64,000 nt of DNA, taken from contig JAMPAY010000002.1 in the NCBI GenBank assembly GCA_023666945.1, positions 124,001-188,000 on the forward strand, read 5' to 3'. Each line of letters starts with the position of its first letter. Positions within the stretch are counted from its first letter, which is position 1. A program made the translations under genes and the position numbers. The notes beneath the pieces were generated by a model, which had not been told where the DNA came from, searched no databases, and saw only the letters and a list, made by a program, of their open reading frames with translations. Positions 28,745 to 37,268 of this stretch are shown in pieces. This stretch comes from Paludibacter sp. (GTDB lineage: Bacteria; Bacteroidota; Bacteroidia; Bacteroidales; Paludibacteraceae).

Positions 28745-30502
28745 GTGAGTAAATATACCGACATATTACGGCATTATTGGGGATATTCCGATTTTCGTCC
28801 TTTGCAGGCGGATATAATTGAGAGTATCGGTGCGGGGCATGATACCTTGGGACTCATGCCTACGGGAGGAGGAAAATCACTGTGTTTTCAAGTGCCTACG
28901 TTGGCACAGGAGGGACTTTGTTTGGTTATAACTCCGCTTGTTGCACTGATGAAAGACCAGGTGGAGAATCTGAGTAAGAGGGAAATAAAAGCATATGCCA
29001 TATATAGTGGTCTGACCAATAGAGAGATTCAGATTATATTGGATAACTGCCAATTCGGTAATTATAAGTTTTTGTATGTATCACCGGAACGGTTGGAATC
29101 GGAGCAATTTCGCAAGCGACTGATTCAGTTGCCTATATGTATGATAGCCGTCGATGAGGCGCATTGTATATCTCAGTGGGGGTATGATTTCCGTCCTCCG
29201 TATTTGCGTATTGCACAAATACGTAAGGATTTGCCGGAAGTGCCTGTGTTGGCACTTACTGCCACAGCAACGCCTGATGTCGTACAAGATATACAAGATC
29301 GCTTGTCTTTGCCTGCTAAAACTCCACACATGTGGAATGTTTTCCGCAAGAGTTTCAAGCGGGAAAATTTGTATTATGTGGTCAGGCATACAGACGACAA
29401 GTGGGGACAGTTGTTGCATATCTTGCAATCGTTGAAGGGTAGTGCTATTGTATATGTGCGTAATCGGCAGAAGACAAAAGAAACGGCAGAATGGTTGCAG
29501 CAGCAGGGAATCAGTGCTACCTATTATCATGCAGGGTTGAGTAGGCAGGCTAAAGACAATGCGCAACGGGCATGGAAAGATTTTCGGGGGAGTGGAGATG
29601 AGCCAAACGAGGGAGTGCGTGTAATCGTGGCTACGAACGCTTTCGGAATGGGTATTGATAAGCCCGATGTGCGCTTGGTGGTGCATTTGGATTTGCCCGA
29701 TACTATAGAGGCTTATTTTCAGGAGGCAGGAAGGGCAGGGCGCGACGAACAACCTGCTTATGCGGTATTGCTCTATAACAAGGATGACAAAACGAAGGCG
29801 CAAAAGCGCGTACAAGACAACTATCCTACGCGTGAGTTCATCAAACGTGTATATGAATCATTAGGCAATTGGTATGAGGTAGGAGTAGGATCGGGGAGGG
29901 GACATACGTTCCCTTTCCCGCAAGAACGTTTTTGTGCAGAGTGTAAATTACCGTTGTTGCCCGCTTATAGTGCCATCCGATTGCTTTCACAAGCCGGATA
30001 TTTGGCTTATACGGAAGAAACGGAGAGTCAGCCGCGTGTGTTGTTTTGTTGTACCAGAGAAGAGTTGTATAAAGAAGACTTGACTTCTTTGCAGGAACGT
30101 GCCGTGCACTATCTGTTGCGTACTTATACGGGGATATTTTCCGATCCGGTATACGTGAACGATGAGCGGATGGCGAAAGCCTTGGGAGTGCAGTTGAAAG
30201 ATTTGTCGGAAGCATTGGTGGCAATGGCGCGCAGTGGCATATTGCAGTATATTCCACGTCGGAAGACTCCCTATATAACTTTCGTGTCGGAACGCGAGGA
30301 TTTGGATTATCTGCATATAAGTGAAGCCGTGTATGAGAACAGAAAAGAGTTGTATGTAAAACGTTTGCAGGCGATGGTTGAGTATGCGGAACAAATGCAG
30401 TTTTGTAGGAGCCAGTTGCTCTTGGCTTATTTTGGAGAAACAGATGCACCGCCTTGTGGAACGTGCGATGTTTGTCGTCGAAACAAGATAAAGGAAGGCT
30501 GA
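28745..30502 (+). CDS. RecQ-family ATP-dependent DNA helicase (short form)
   Basis: 585-residue RecQ paralogue, second in the window. Motifs: PTGGGKSLCFQVP, VDEAHCISQWGYDFRPPY, NAFGMGIDKPDVR, EAGRAGRDEQ. Zinc-ligand cysteines come late (FCRSQLLLAYFG ... CGTCDVC) at the very C-terminus, after a ~130-residue insert-like region; there is no HRDC domain. Such short RecQ-like helicases accompany full-length RecQ in many Bacteroidota. The start is GTG (MSKYTDILRHYWGY), the only start near the promoter that keeps the conserved N-terminus. No clear terminator follows. Confidence 0.92.
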   Translation: MSKYTDILRHYWGYSDFRPLQADIIESIGAGHDTLGLMPTGGGKSLCFQVPTLAQEGLCLVITPLVALMKDQVENLSKREIKAYAIYSGLTNREIQIILDNCQFGNYKFLYVSPERLESEQFRKRLIQLPICMIAVDEAHCISQWGYDFRPPYLRIAQIRKDLPEVPVLALTATATPDVVQDIQDRLSLPAKTPHMWNVFRKSFKRENLYYVVRHTDDKWGQLLHILQSLKGSAIVYVRNRQKTKETAEWLQQQGISATYYHAGLSRQAKDNAQRAWKDFRGSGDEPNEGVRVIVATNAFGMGIDKPDVRLVVHLDLPDTIEAYFQEAGRAGRDEQPAYAVLLYNKDDKTKAQKRVQDNYPTREFIKRVYESLGNWYEVGVGSGRGHTFPFPQERFCAECKLPLLPAYSAIRLLSQAGYLAYTEETESQPRVLFCCTREELYKEDLTSLQERAVHYLLRTYTGIFSDPVYVNDERMAKALGVQLKDLSEALVAMARSGILQYIPRRKTPYITFVSEREDLDYLHISEAVYENRKELYVKRLQAMVEYAEQMQFCRSQLLLAYFGETDAPPCGTCDVCRRNKIKEG

Positions 30503-30746
30503 TCGCAAGTTGGTCGCTTTGCTGCAGTTGTGTATGATGTGTTTCGTCTGAAACAGATTGTGCAATGCTGAAAAAGCAAAGCACCATTCAATGTTTCATC
30601 ACAACGTTTAATTACTGATATTATTAATGCAGTCTTCTTACTATACGTATTTGTAGGTTTGTGCAAAATGTTATGTTTATCTTCAAAAATATAACATTTT
30701 TCTTTTGTTGTAGTGCTGTTTGCTTGCAATCAGGGTCTGTATAGGC

Positions 30747-30813
30747 TTACGAGACAGTTACGAGACCGTAACGAGATCGTAACGAGACTTCGTCGAGCTT
30801 TCATTTTGTTAAA
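30747..30813 (+). repeat. Dispersed element, copy 1: four 11-bp tandem units plus conserved tail
   Basis: Units TTACGAGACAG, TTACGAGACCG, TAACGAGATCG and TAACGAGACTT run end to end (30747-30790), followed by a tail CGTCGAGCTTTCATTTTGTT and AAA. A second copy lies inverted at 39551-39607. The rest of the 30503-30975 gap shows only AT-rich sequence and the serA promoter. Confidence 0.8.
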
Positions 30814-30918
30814 CTCAATCCGTACTCAAATTCATCAAAGCACGTTCTGTTATTCAACATCTTTTTTTATACGAATCCTAACGAAGTGAACAGAAAAAAT
30901 CAGAACTATCAATAGTTG

Positions 30919-30950
30919 TTGGTAGGATGAAATGATTTTTGTATCTTTGC
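30919..30950 (+). promoter_or_regulatory. Promoter for serA
   Basis: TTG (30919-30921), 20 bp, TATCTTTGC (30942-30950). Leader about 20 nt. Confidence 0.78.
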
Positions 30951-30975
30951 AACCTAAATATAACGCTTGATTTTT

Positions 30976-31896
30976 ATGAAAATTCTTGTTGCGACCGAAA
31001 AGCCCTTTGCTAAAGTGGCGATTGACGGAATACGTCGTGTGGCTGAAGAGGCCGGTTATGAAACGGCTTTGTTGGAGAAATATACTTCGAAAGAACAGTT
31101 GCTTGATGCTGTGGCAGATGCCGATGCGCTTATAGTGCGCTCTGACCAAGTGGATAATGCCGTGTTTGAGGCGGCTGGGCAACTGAAAATCGTGGTTCGT
31201 GCAGGTGCAGGTTTCGACAATATAGACCTTACTGCCGCTACCGCACACAATGTGTGTGTAATGAATACTCCCGGTCAGAATGCTAACGCAGTAGCGGAAT
31301 TGGCATTCGGCTTGATGGTATATGCGCAACGCAATTTTTATAGCGGCACTTCGGGAACGGAATTGTTGGGGAAGACTTTAGGAATCCATGCTTTCGGTAA
31401 TGTGGGGCGTAATGTGGCACGTATCGCCAAAGGATTTGGTATGAATGTGATTGCGTATGATGCCTATTGCTCGGATGAGTCAATGCGTGAGGCAGGAGTA
31501 ACACCGGTAGGCAGTGTGGAAGATTTGTATGCTCAATCGGACATAGTATCGTTGCACATACCTGCAACAGCAGAAACGAAACATAGTATCAACCGCAATC
31601 TGTTGCAACGCATGCCCAAGGGAGCATTATTGGTGAATACGGCGCGTAAGGAAGTGATAAACGAAGATGAACTGATAATGCTGATGTCGGAACGGCAGGA
31701 CTTTAAATATGTGACGGATATAATGCCTGCTTCTGATGTAAAGATGCACGAATTGTTTGAGGGACGCTATTTTGCTACACCCAAAAAGATGGGGGCTCAG
31801 ACTGCAGAAGCCAATATAAATGCAGGTATTGCTGCGGCTAAACAGATAGTAGGCTATTTGAAAGACGGTAACGACCGTTTCCGCCTCAACAAATAA
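30976..31896 (+). CDS. serA: D-3-phosphoglycerate dehydrogenase, short lysine-type (type III-K)
   Basis: 306-residue D-2-hydroxyacid dehydrogenase oxidising 3-phosphoglycerate, the first step of serine synthesis. It has the substrate-binding VRAGAGFDNID segment, the NAD loop HAFGNVGRNVA, and IVSLHIPAT. There is no ACT regulatory domain. At the position of the usual catalytic histidine (TPHxG) the sequence is TPKKMGAQTAEAN, with Lys270; this is the hallmark of the lysine-containing type III enzymes described in Entamoeba and Bacteroides. ATG at 30976 fits the promoter and the family N-terminus. The T9SS cargo gene starts 27 bp downstream, possibly in the same transcript. Confidence 0.94.
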   Translation: MKILVATEKPFAKVAIDGIRRVAEEAGYETALLEKYTSKEQLLDAVADADALIVRSDQVDNAVFEAAGQLKIVVRAGAGFDNIDLTAATAHNVCVMNTPGQNANAVAELAFGLMVYAQRNFYSGTSGTELLGKTLGIHAFGNVGRNVARIAKGFGMNVIAYDAYCSDESMREAGVTPVGSVEDLYAQSDIVSLHIPATAETKHSINRNLLQRMPKGALLVNTARKEVINEDELIMLMSERQDFKYVTDIMPASDVKMHELFEGRYFATPKKMGAQTAEANINAGIAAAKQIVGYLKDGNDRFRLNK

Positions 31897-31923
31897 AAAG
31901 AGAATAGCATATCATCCCATCCC

Positions 31924-33186
31924 ATGAAGAAGAGACTCTTCGTTATATTACTTATATGTTGCCCGCTATTGGCGTGTGGAGAGGCTTATCTGTCGGTAAG
32001 TGGAGGAAACGTGTGTTTGTTGCCTCAACCGAAAGGGATTGATTATGTGTTTATTTTTGCAGGATTACAAGATGCGGAGTTGCATACCACTGATGCTAAT
32101 CCTGTATGGTGGCAAATGCAGAACGGTGATTCGGTTTGTATAGCCCAAGGTGTTGACTATTTGCTGCCAGAGGATAATACTGGGTATATCTTGCATACCG
32201 ACCAAGGACGAGTTACTTTCTGGGTGATTGACTATTTGCAGTATCAATGCCAAATACGTGCTTTTACTGTGGATATGCAGTATGACGATATCTGTACGAA
32301 TACGCGTTTGTTGTTGGATGCCGACATACCTGCCTTATCGTATGAAACTTACAAAGGTGTTTCATATTCCATAGAACGTGAGTGTGAGGTGCATTATATG
32401 TCACTTGGTTTTACGGGAGAGGTATGGGAAGATTCTGCCTGTGTAGAGACATTACCTTTGAGGTCGTCGTTGGTAGTGCCGGCTCCATTGCAGAATACTG
32501 TGTTTACGCTGAGTGCTGACCAATTTGCACAGCAATTAGGGCTGCTGCAAGATTCGGTAACGACGGATGTGTACAATACGGTGGCATTGGCAGTGCGTCC
32601 GCAGACAATTACCACTATTAGAGGAACGGAATCCGATAATAAGATGAGCAACGAGGTCGATCGTCCGACCGAAGCCACGGTGCTGAATGGGTCGGCACCG
32701 TTGGATATATTGTTTCGTGCCAATGGCACTCCTGCTGCTGCTTTTTATCAGTGGAGACTCTATCGGGGAAGCGACTTGTTGGCACAACGTACGGATGCCG
32801 AACATCGCTATACATTTGATACATATGGTGAGTATAGGGTGGTGCTTACTGCCACTAATGATTTTTGTGCAACCGATTCAACAGAGTTTAAAGTCTCTGT
32901 GAGCGAATCGCAATTGCTTGTACCCAATGTGTTTACTCCTAATGGCGATGGGCAGAATGATGAGTTTAGGGTGCTCTATCGCTCAATTACGGAATTCCGG
33001 TGTTGGGTGTATAATCGTTGGGGAAAAAAGGTGTTCGAATGGACAGATCCTGCTAAAGGGTGGGATGGTACTATCAACGGAAAGAAAGCAGCAGAATCAG
33101 CATATTTCTATGTTATTCGTGCCAAGGGTGCCGATGGACGATTGTATAAACTGAAAGGAGACATCAATCTGATACGCGGAAAGTGA
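31924..33186 (+). CDS. T9SS type B sorting-domain (gliding motility C-terminal) protein
   Basis: 420-residue secreted protein. The N-terminus is a signal peptide whose end reads PLLACGE, so it could be cleaved as a lipoprotein (Cys18) or by signal peptidase I. The middle (about 25-245) has no domain I recognise. Around residues 255-335 lies a PKD-like domain (YQWRLYRGSDLL ... YTFDTYGEYRVVLTATN). The C-terminus (about 338-420) is a type B T9SS signal: VPNVFTPNGDGQNDEF, CWVYNRWGKKVFEW, GWDGTINGKKA, GDINLIRG. This predicts export through the type IX system and surface attachment or release. Followed by a hairpin shared with the convergent CBM9-like gene. Confidence 0.88.
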   Translation: MKKRLFVILLICCPLLACGEAYLSVSGGNVCLLPQPKGIDYVFIFAGLQDAELHTTDANPVWWQMQNGDSVCIAQGVDYLLPEDNTGYILHTDQGRVTFWVIDYLQYQCQIRAFTVDMQYDDICTNTRLLLDADIPALSYETYKGVSYSIERECEVHYMSLGFTGEVWEDSACVETLPLRSSLVVPAPLQNTVFTLSADQFAQQLGLLQDSVTTDVYNTVALAVRPQTITTIRGTESDNKMSNEVDRPTEATVLNGSAPLDILFRANGTPAAAFYQWRLYRGSDLLAQRTDAEHRYTFDTYGEYRVVLTATNDFCATDSTEFKVSVSESQLLVPNVFTPNGDGQNDEFRVLYRSITEFRCWVYNRWGKKVFEWTDPAKGWDGTINGKKAAESAYFYVIRAKGADGRLYKLKGDINLIRGK

Positions 33187-33227
33187 ACGAAATAGTATGA
33201 AATAGGTCTGTTATGTAGTAGATAATA

Positions 33228-33275
33228 TATACAATAAGCCGCTTGTTTATTTGCCGACAAGCGGCTTATTGTATA
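33228..33275. terminator. Bidirectional terminator between convergent genes
   Basis: Perfect 19-bp arms (33228-33246, 33257-33275), 10-nt loop. Serves the T9SS cargo gene (plus) and overlaps the region just behind the CBM9-like gene (minus, stop at 33280). Confidence 0.85.
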
Positions 33276-33279
33276 TGTT

Positions 33280-33930
33280 TTAGAAATATAATTCTCCGAA
33301 AAAGTCGGGGCGATGAAAGTCCGGTTTGTCGGTAGGTATAGGGTTCCAACTGACATAATGTACGGCAGTCGTATCGTCGGCACACTTGTAGAAATTACCT
33401 AATAGTTTTTCCGGTAGTCGTTCGGGATCTATATTTAGTAGCGAAAATGGAATACCTACACATAAGTCCCAACAGAATTGACCGTCTATTTCACGGAAAG
33501 GTCGTTTCCCCAACGAACTGTAACGCTCTATTTGTGCAAACTCTTCAGGAGTGCGATAGACAATGTTTTCGGTGCGCGAGGTGCGAGTACTTGCCGTAGC
33601 AGTACCGATACAATTGAATTCAAAATTCATATACTGATCGGCATCAGGTAACTTGCAGAAGAATTCTACGCATGAATCTTTCCATACGGGTTCTAAATCG
33701 TTTGTATAAACGGCTTTGAGCATAATCCCGTTGACGTGCCATTTAATGAAGAGTTTCTTGTCGGAACGTGCTATGTACACCGTTGTAAGCGGTATATAGG
33801 GATATTGATTGGCCCAATTGGCTTGGTCTATACCTATCGCTGTTCCGATATCGTCTAATTGGGCATTGATTTGTTCGATACTCATCTCCGCAAAAGCGGA
33901 ATGAAAAGGAATGTGCAAATGTTTATTCAT
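33280..33930 (-). CDS. Carbohydrate-binding family 9-like protein
   Basis: 216 residues, no signal peptide. The sequence matches by eye the CBM9-like proteins of Bacteroidota: FIKWHVNGIMLKAVYTNDLEPVWKDSCVEFFCKLPDADQ is broken here into the two hallmarks VWKDSCVEFF and MNFEFNCIGTA, followed later by WDLCVGIPF and NFYKCAD. Biochemical role is not known for this group; the fold is that of DOMON/CBM9 sugar- or haem-binding modules. ATG at 33930 agrees with the promoter at 33980-34012; longer starts would overlap it. Divergent from the M3 peptidase gene. Confidence 0.82.
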   Translation of the reverse strand: MNKHLHIPFHSAFAEMSIEQINAQLDDIGTAIGIDQANWANQYPYIPLTTVYIARSDKKLFIKWHVNGIMLKAVYTNDLEPVWKDSCVEFFCKLPDADQYMNFEFNCIGTATASTRTSRTENIVYRTPEEFAQIERYSSLGKRPFREIDGQFCWDLCVGIPFSLLNIDPERLPEKLLGNFYKCADDTTAVHYVSWNPIPTDKPDFHRPDFFGELYF

Positions 33931-33979
33931 GATAGTATCAGTATTAGAAACAGAAATAATTATCCGACCTAATCTCGCT

Positions 33980-34012
33980 GCAAATATACACATTGTTCTT
34001 TGATTATCCAAA
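33980..34012 (-). promoter_or_regulatory. Promoter for the CBM9-like gene
   Basis: Minus strand: TTTG (34009-34012), 20 bp, TATATTTGC (33980-33988). Overlaps the divergent M3 peptidase promoter. Confidence 0.7.
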
Positions 34013-34030
34013 TCTATTTTGTACTTTTGC
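33999..34030 (+). promoter_or_regulatory. Promoter for the M3 peptidase gene
   Basis: TTTG (33999-34002), 19 bp, TACTTTTGC (34022-34030). Leader about 70 nt. Confidence 0.7.
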
Positions 34031-34104
34031 ACCGCATGTTGTGCCATTATGAGAAGGTACAACAAGTTATATGCATAAGATTATTAAATATATAATATAG
34101 CAGT

Positions 34105-36234
34105 ATGAAATTAAAACATTTTGCCCTTATGGCATTTACAGCATGTTCGGTGGCGGTATCGGCCACCAATCCGTTCTTTGAGTATAAGAACTGGAAAACG
34201 CCGCATGGCACTTATCCGTTTAATGAGATTCGTCCGGAGCATTATATGCCCGCTTTTGAGGAGGGAATGCGTCAGGGTTTACAAGACATTGATGACATCG
34301 TAAATAATCCTGCAGCCCCTACGTTTGCCAACACAATAGAGGCTTATGAGAAATCAGGTCGTCTGTTGTCAGTAGTGGCTTCTTGTTTCTACAATCTTAC
34401 ATCGGCCGAAACGAACGACGAGTTGCAGGCAATAGAAATGGAGTTGTCTCCAAAATTGTCGGAATATTCGGCTACAATACGTTTGAATGAAAAACTCTTT
34501 CAACGTATCAAGGCTGTGTATGAACAACGCGATAAACTGAAACTTAACAAAGAGCAGCGTAAATTATTGGACGATGTATATGAAAGTTTTGCCAACAATG
34601 GTGCAAACCTATCGCCTGAAGACAAACAGACCTATCGCGAACTGAGTGCCCGCTTGAGTCAACTGACGCTTACGTACGGACAGAACGTATTGAAAGCCAC
34701 CAATGCTTGGACTATGCTTGTAACAAACGAAAGCGATTTGGCAGGCGTGTCTGACGATACGAAAGCCATGCTTCGTGCTAATGCTGAGAAGAAAGGCTTG
34801 GAAGGATGGCTCTTGGATTTGAAACCTACTACCTATATCCCTGTTATGCAAGATTGCGATAACCGTGATATCCGTAGAGAATTGTATATGGCTTACAATA
34901 GTCGTTGCATAGGCGGAGAGTTTGATAATACGTCAGTGATATGCGATATAGTCAATACCCGTCTTGCCTTGGCTAATCTTTTCGGTAAAGCCACTTATGC
35001 CGACAAATCGTTGCACAAGACAATGGCGGAAACCAAGGAGAATGTATATAAATTATTGGATCAATTACGCGATGCTTATATGCCGGTTGCTAAAGAAGAA
35101 GTAGCAGAATTGCAGGCGTTTGCAACAGCCAATGGCTTCTATGCAGAGTTGCAGGGATGGGATTGGAGTTATTGGTCGAAGAAATTGAAGAACGAAAAGT
35201 ATGCGGTTTCTGATGATTTGCTCCGTCCGTACTTCGAATTGGAGAATGTAAAGCAAGGTGTATTCGGATTGGCAAAACGCTTATATGGCATCACCTTCAA
35301 AGAGAACAAAGATATCCAAGTATATAACCCTGAAGTATCGGCTTATGAAGTGTTTGATGAAAAGGGTAAGTTCTTGGCTGTTTATTATGCCGATTTTCAT
35401 CCTCGCGAGGGTAAACGCGGTGGTGCTTGGATGAACGATTTCAAACCTCAGTGGAAAGAGGGTAAACTTGATTCACGTCCGCATATCGTTAATGTGATGA
35501 ATTTTACACGTCCTACTGCCGATAAGCCCGCATTGCTCACCTACGATGAAGTAGAAACCTTCTTGCATGAGTTCGGACACGGATTACATGGTATGCTCAC
35601 TCGCTGCCAATATGCTTCGTTGTCGGGAACCAATGTTCCGCGCGATTTTGTAGAATTGCCCTCGCAGTTTAATGAAAACTTCTTGGGAGAAAAAGAGTTC
35701 CTCGATACTTTTGCCAAACATTGGCAGACCGGCGAACCTATGCCGCAGGAACTGATAGACAAGATTAAGGCATCACAGACTTATCATTCTGCCTATGCAT
35801 GTGTGCGCCAATTAAGTTTCGGCTATTTGGATATGGCTTGGCATACGTTGGAGCAGCCGTTCGCACCTTCGGAATGTACTACAACGATGCAGGCGGTTAT
35901 TGATTTCGGAAATGAGGCAATGGAACAGGTACAAGTATTGCCTATTGTTCCGGGGACGCAAATGGAGACCGCATTTACACACATCTTTTCGGGTGGTTAT
36001 GCGGCAGGTTACTATTCCTACAAGTGGTCGGAACTACTCGATGCCGATGCTTTCTCTGTATTGAAGAAAAACGGTATTTTCGATAAGAAAACAGCCAACC
36101 TCTTCCGCACTTGCATTCTTGAACGAGGAGGAACAGAGAATCCTATGGAACTTTATAAGCGTTTCCGTGGCGGTGAACCTACCATAAATGCTCTAATGGA
36201 GCGTGACGGCATAAAAGCCATTGTGCTGCAATAA
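34105..36234 (+). CDS. M3-family zinc metallopeptidase (peptidyl-dipeptidase/oligopeptidase type), exported
   Basis: 709-residue peptidase. A signal peptide (MKLKHFALMAFTACSVAVSA) points to the periplasm. The mature part starts with the M3 N-terminal helical region (NEIRPEHYMPAFEEGM) and carries the HExxH zinc site as HEFGH at 488-492, with the third ligand expected in the following GTNVPRDFVELPSQ segment (Glu of VELPSQ). Length and sequence fit Dcp-type dipeptidyl carboxypeptidases, which remove C-terminal dipeptides from oligopeptides. Own promoter and strong hairpin behind: monocistronic. Confidence 0.94.
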   Translation: MKLKHFALMAFTACSVAVSATNPFFEYKNWKTPHGTYPFNEIRPEHYMPAFEEGMRQGLQDIDDIVNNPAAPTFANTIEAYEKSGRLLSVVASCFYNLTSAETNDELQAIEMELSPKLSEYSATIRLNEKLFQRIKAVYEQRDKLKLNKEQRKLLDDVYESFANNGANLSPEDKQTYRELSARLSQLTLTYGQNVLKATNAWTMLVTNESDLAGVSDDTKAMLRANAEKKGLEGWLLDLKPTTYIPVMQDCDNRDIRRELYMAYNSRCIGGEFDNTSVICDIVNTRLALANLFGKATYADKSLHKTMAETKENVYKLLDQLRDAYMPVAKEEVAELQAFATANGFYAELQGWDWSYWSKKLKNEKYAVSDDLLRPYFELENVKQGVFGLAKRLYGITFKENKDIQVYNPEVSAYEVFDEKGKFLAVYYADFHPREGKRGGAWMNDFKPQWKEGKLDSRPHIVNVMNFTRPTADKPALLTYDEVETFLHEFGHGLHGMLTRCQYASLSGTNVPRDFVELPSQFNENFLGEKEFLDTFAKHWQTGEPMPQELIDKIKASQTYHSAYACVRQLSFGYLDMAWHTLEQPFAPSECTTTMQAVIDFGNEAMEQVQVLPIVPGTQMETAFTHIFSGGYAAGYYSYKWSELLDADAFSVLKKNGIFDKKTANLFRTCILERGGTENPMELYKRFRGGEPTINALMERDGIKAIVLQ

Positions 36235-36261
36235 AGAAGCAGCGTAAAGGTGTTGATATAT

Positions 36262-36299
36262 ATAGCGAGAGGATTCCTAAGTAGGAATCCTCTCGCTAT
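36262..36299 (+). terminator. Hairpin after the M3 peptidase gene
   Basis: Perfect 17-bp arms (36262-36278, 36283-36299) with an AAGT loop, 28 bp past the stop; followed by GATTGTTAT. Also lies behind the small minus-strand frame at 36323. Confidence 0.82.
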
Positions 36300-36322
36300 G
36301 ATTGTTATAATGTAATTAAGGG

Positions 36323-36565
36323 TTACTGACGTTGGAGTGGTACGTTGCGGAATTCAAGGATAGCACCATATGCGCCCAAAACACGATTATAATCGTGTAA
36401 TATAACTTTGAATAATGAGAATGCAGCAGCATATTCGTCTATATCTTGTACTTTGATACGTACTTTAAGTGTTACTCCATCAGGTAAAGACTTTTTTGCA
36501 TATATACCTTTTTGGGGGAGGTGTGGGGTGATAAAACTCTTTACAAGTGCAAACGGACGCCTCAC
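36323..36565 (-). CDS. Small open frame of doubtful status
   Basis: 80 codons, no family I recognise. The later part (TLKVRIKVQDIDEYAAAFSLFKVILHDYNRVLGAYGAILEF, quoted in pieces: LKVRIKVQDI, EYAAAFSLFKV, RVLGAYGAIL) looks protein-like, with amphipathic strands and helix. The only start is a GTG in the loop of a GC-rich hairpin (36551-36576), which is a poor place for initiation. A good promoter points at it from 36643-36674. It may be a real small gene, a remnant of a larger one, or non-coding. Confidence 0.3.
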   Translation of the reverse strand: MRRPFALVKSFITPHLPQKGIYAKKSLPDGVTLKVRIKVQDIDEYAAAFSLFKVILHDYNRVLGAYGAILEFRNVPLQRQ

Positions 36566-36576
36566 GGCGTCCGTTT
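36551..36576 (-). terminator. GC-rich hairpin in the leader of the 36323 frame
   Basis: Perfect 11-bp arms (36551-36561, 36566-36576), 4-nt loop. On the minus strand no U-run follows; on the plus strand TTTT follows. Could be an attenuator or the end of a short RNA of about 90 nt starting near 36637. Confidence 0.5.
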
Positions 36577-36642
36577 TACTATAAGGTATTAGTCTGTTTG
36601 ATTTTTAAGGTACAAAAAAGATTGTGTTGTTTTGATTACGTT

Positions 36643-36674
36643 GCAAAGATAAAGGCTTTTTTTTGCCCGCACAA
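36643..36674 (-). promoter_or_regulatory. Orphan minus-strand promoter
   Basis: TTG (36672-36674), 20 bp, TATCTTTGC (36643-36651). It points left, to the hairpin and small frame at 36323-36576. The rest of 36577-36763 shows nothing else. Confidence 0.65.
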
Positions 36675-36763
36675 TAGCAATTTTTATGTTATACAACATA
36701 CTTTTGCAACATGTTTTTTCTGTACGTATGCGTCGGTTGTTTGTGTAATCTGCTGAAATGTAT

Positions 36764-37258
36764 TTATTTACGGTCTAATTCGATGATTTCGAGGTCATGA
36801 ATGCGTTCGCCGTCGATTTGGAGACGTATAAGGGTCTGAACGGTGTGAAAGCCGTACTTCCCCGCAGCCCCGGGATTGACGCAAAGCATACGCAGGCTTT
36901 TGTCGTATTGTACTTTCAGTATGTGCGAATGACCGCAGACAAACAATTGTGGCGGATTGGCATATAGTTTTCGTGCGACAATGGGGTTGTAGTTGTGCGG
37001 GTATCCTCCTATATGCGTAAGTACCACTTCGACATCTTCCACTTTGAAACGGTAGTATTCTTGCAACGAATAGCGTACATCGCCACAGTCGCAGTTGCCA
37101 TAGACGGCTCGTGTAGGTTTGAATTCGCGCAGGCGTTGCAACACTTCGCTTGTACCGATATCGCCGGCATGCCATATTTCGTCAACATCTTTGAAATGTT
37201 CGAAGACACGTTCGTCCAACAAACCGTGTGTATCAGATAGAATGCCGATGGTTTTCAT
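36764..37258 (-). CDS. YfcE/MJ0936-type metallophosphoesterase
   Basis: 164-residue calcineurin-like phosphodiesterase. Metal-binding motifs in order: GILSDTHG (DxH), HAGDIG (GDxx), VYGNCD (GNCD, GNHD variant), LTHIGGYP and GHSHILKV. This family hydrolyses phosphodiesters such as bis-pNPP; the natural substrate is unknown. ATG at 37258 begins MKTIGILSDTHG. Starts 10 bp after the gldF stop, so co-transcribed. Confidence 0.92.
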   Translation of the reverse strand: MKTIGILSDTHGLLDERVFEHFKDVDEIWHAGDIGTSEVLQRLREFKPTRAVYGNCDCGDVRYSLQEYYRFKVEDVEVVLTHIGGYPHNYNPIVARKLYANPPQLFVCGHSHILKVQYDKSLRMLCVNPGAAGKYGFHTVQTLIRLQIDGERIHDLEIIELDRK

Positions 37259-37268
37259 AGTGCGCACC

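Noticed and set aside
29841..30587. Minus-strand frames opposite the short recQ
   Set aside because: Shadow of a clear RecQ gene; no family resemblance.
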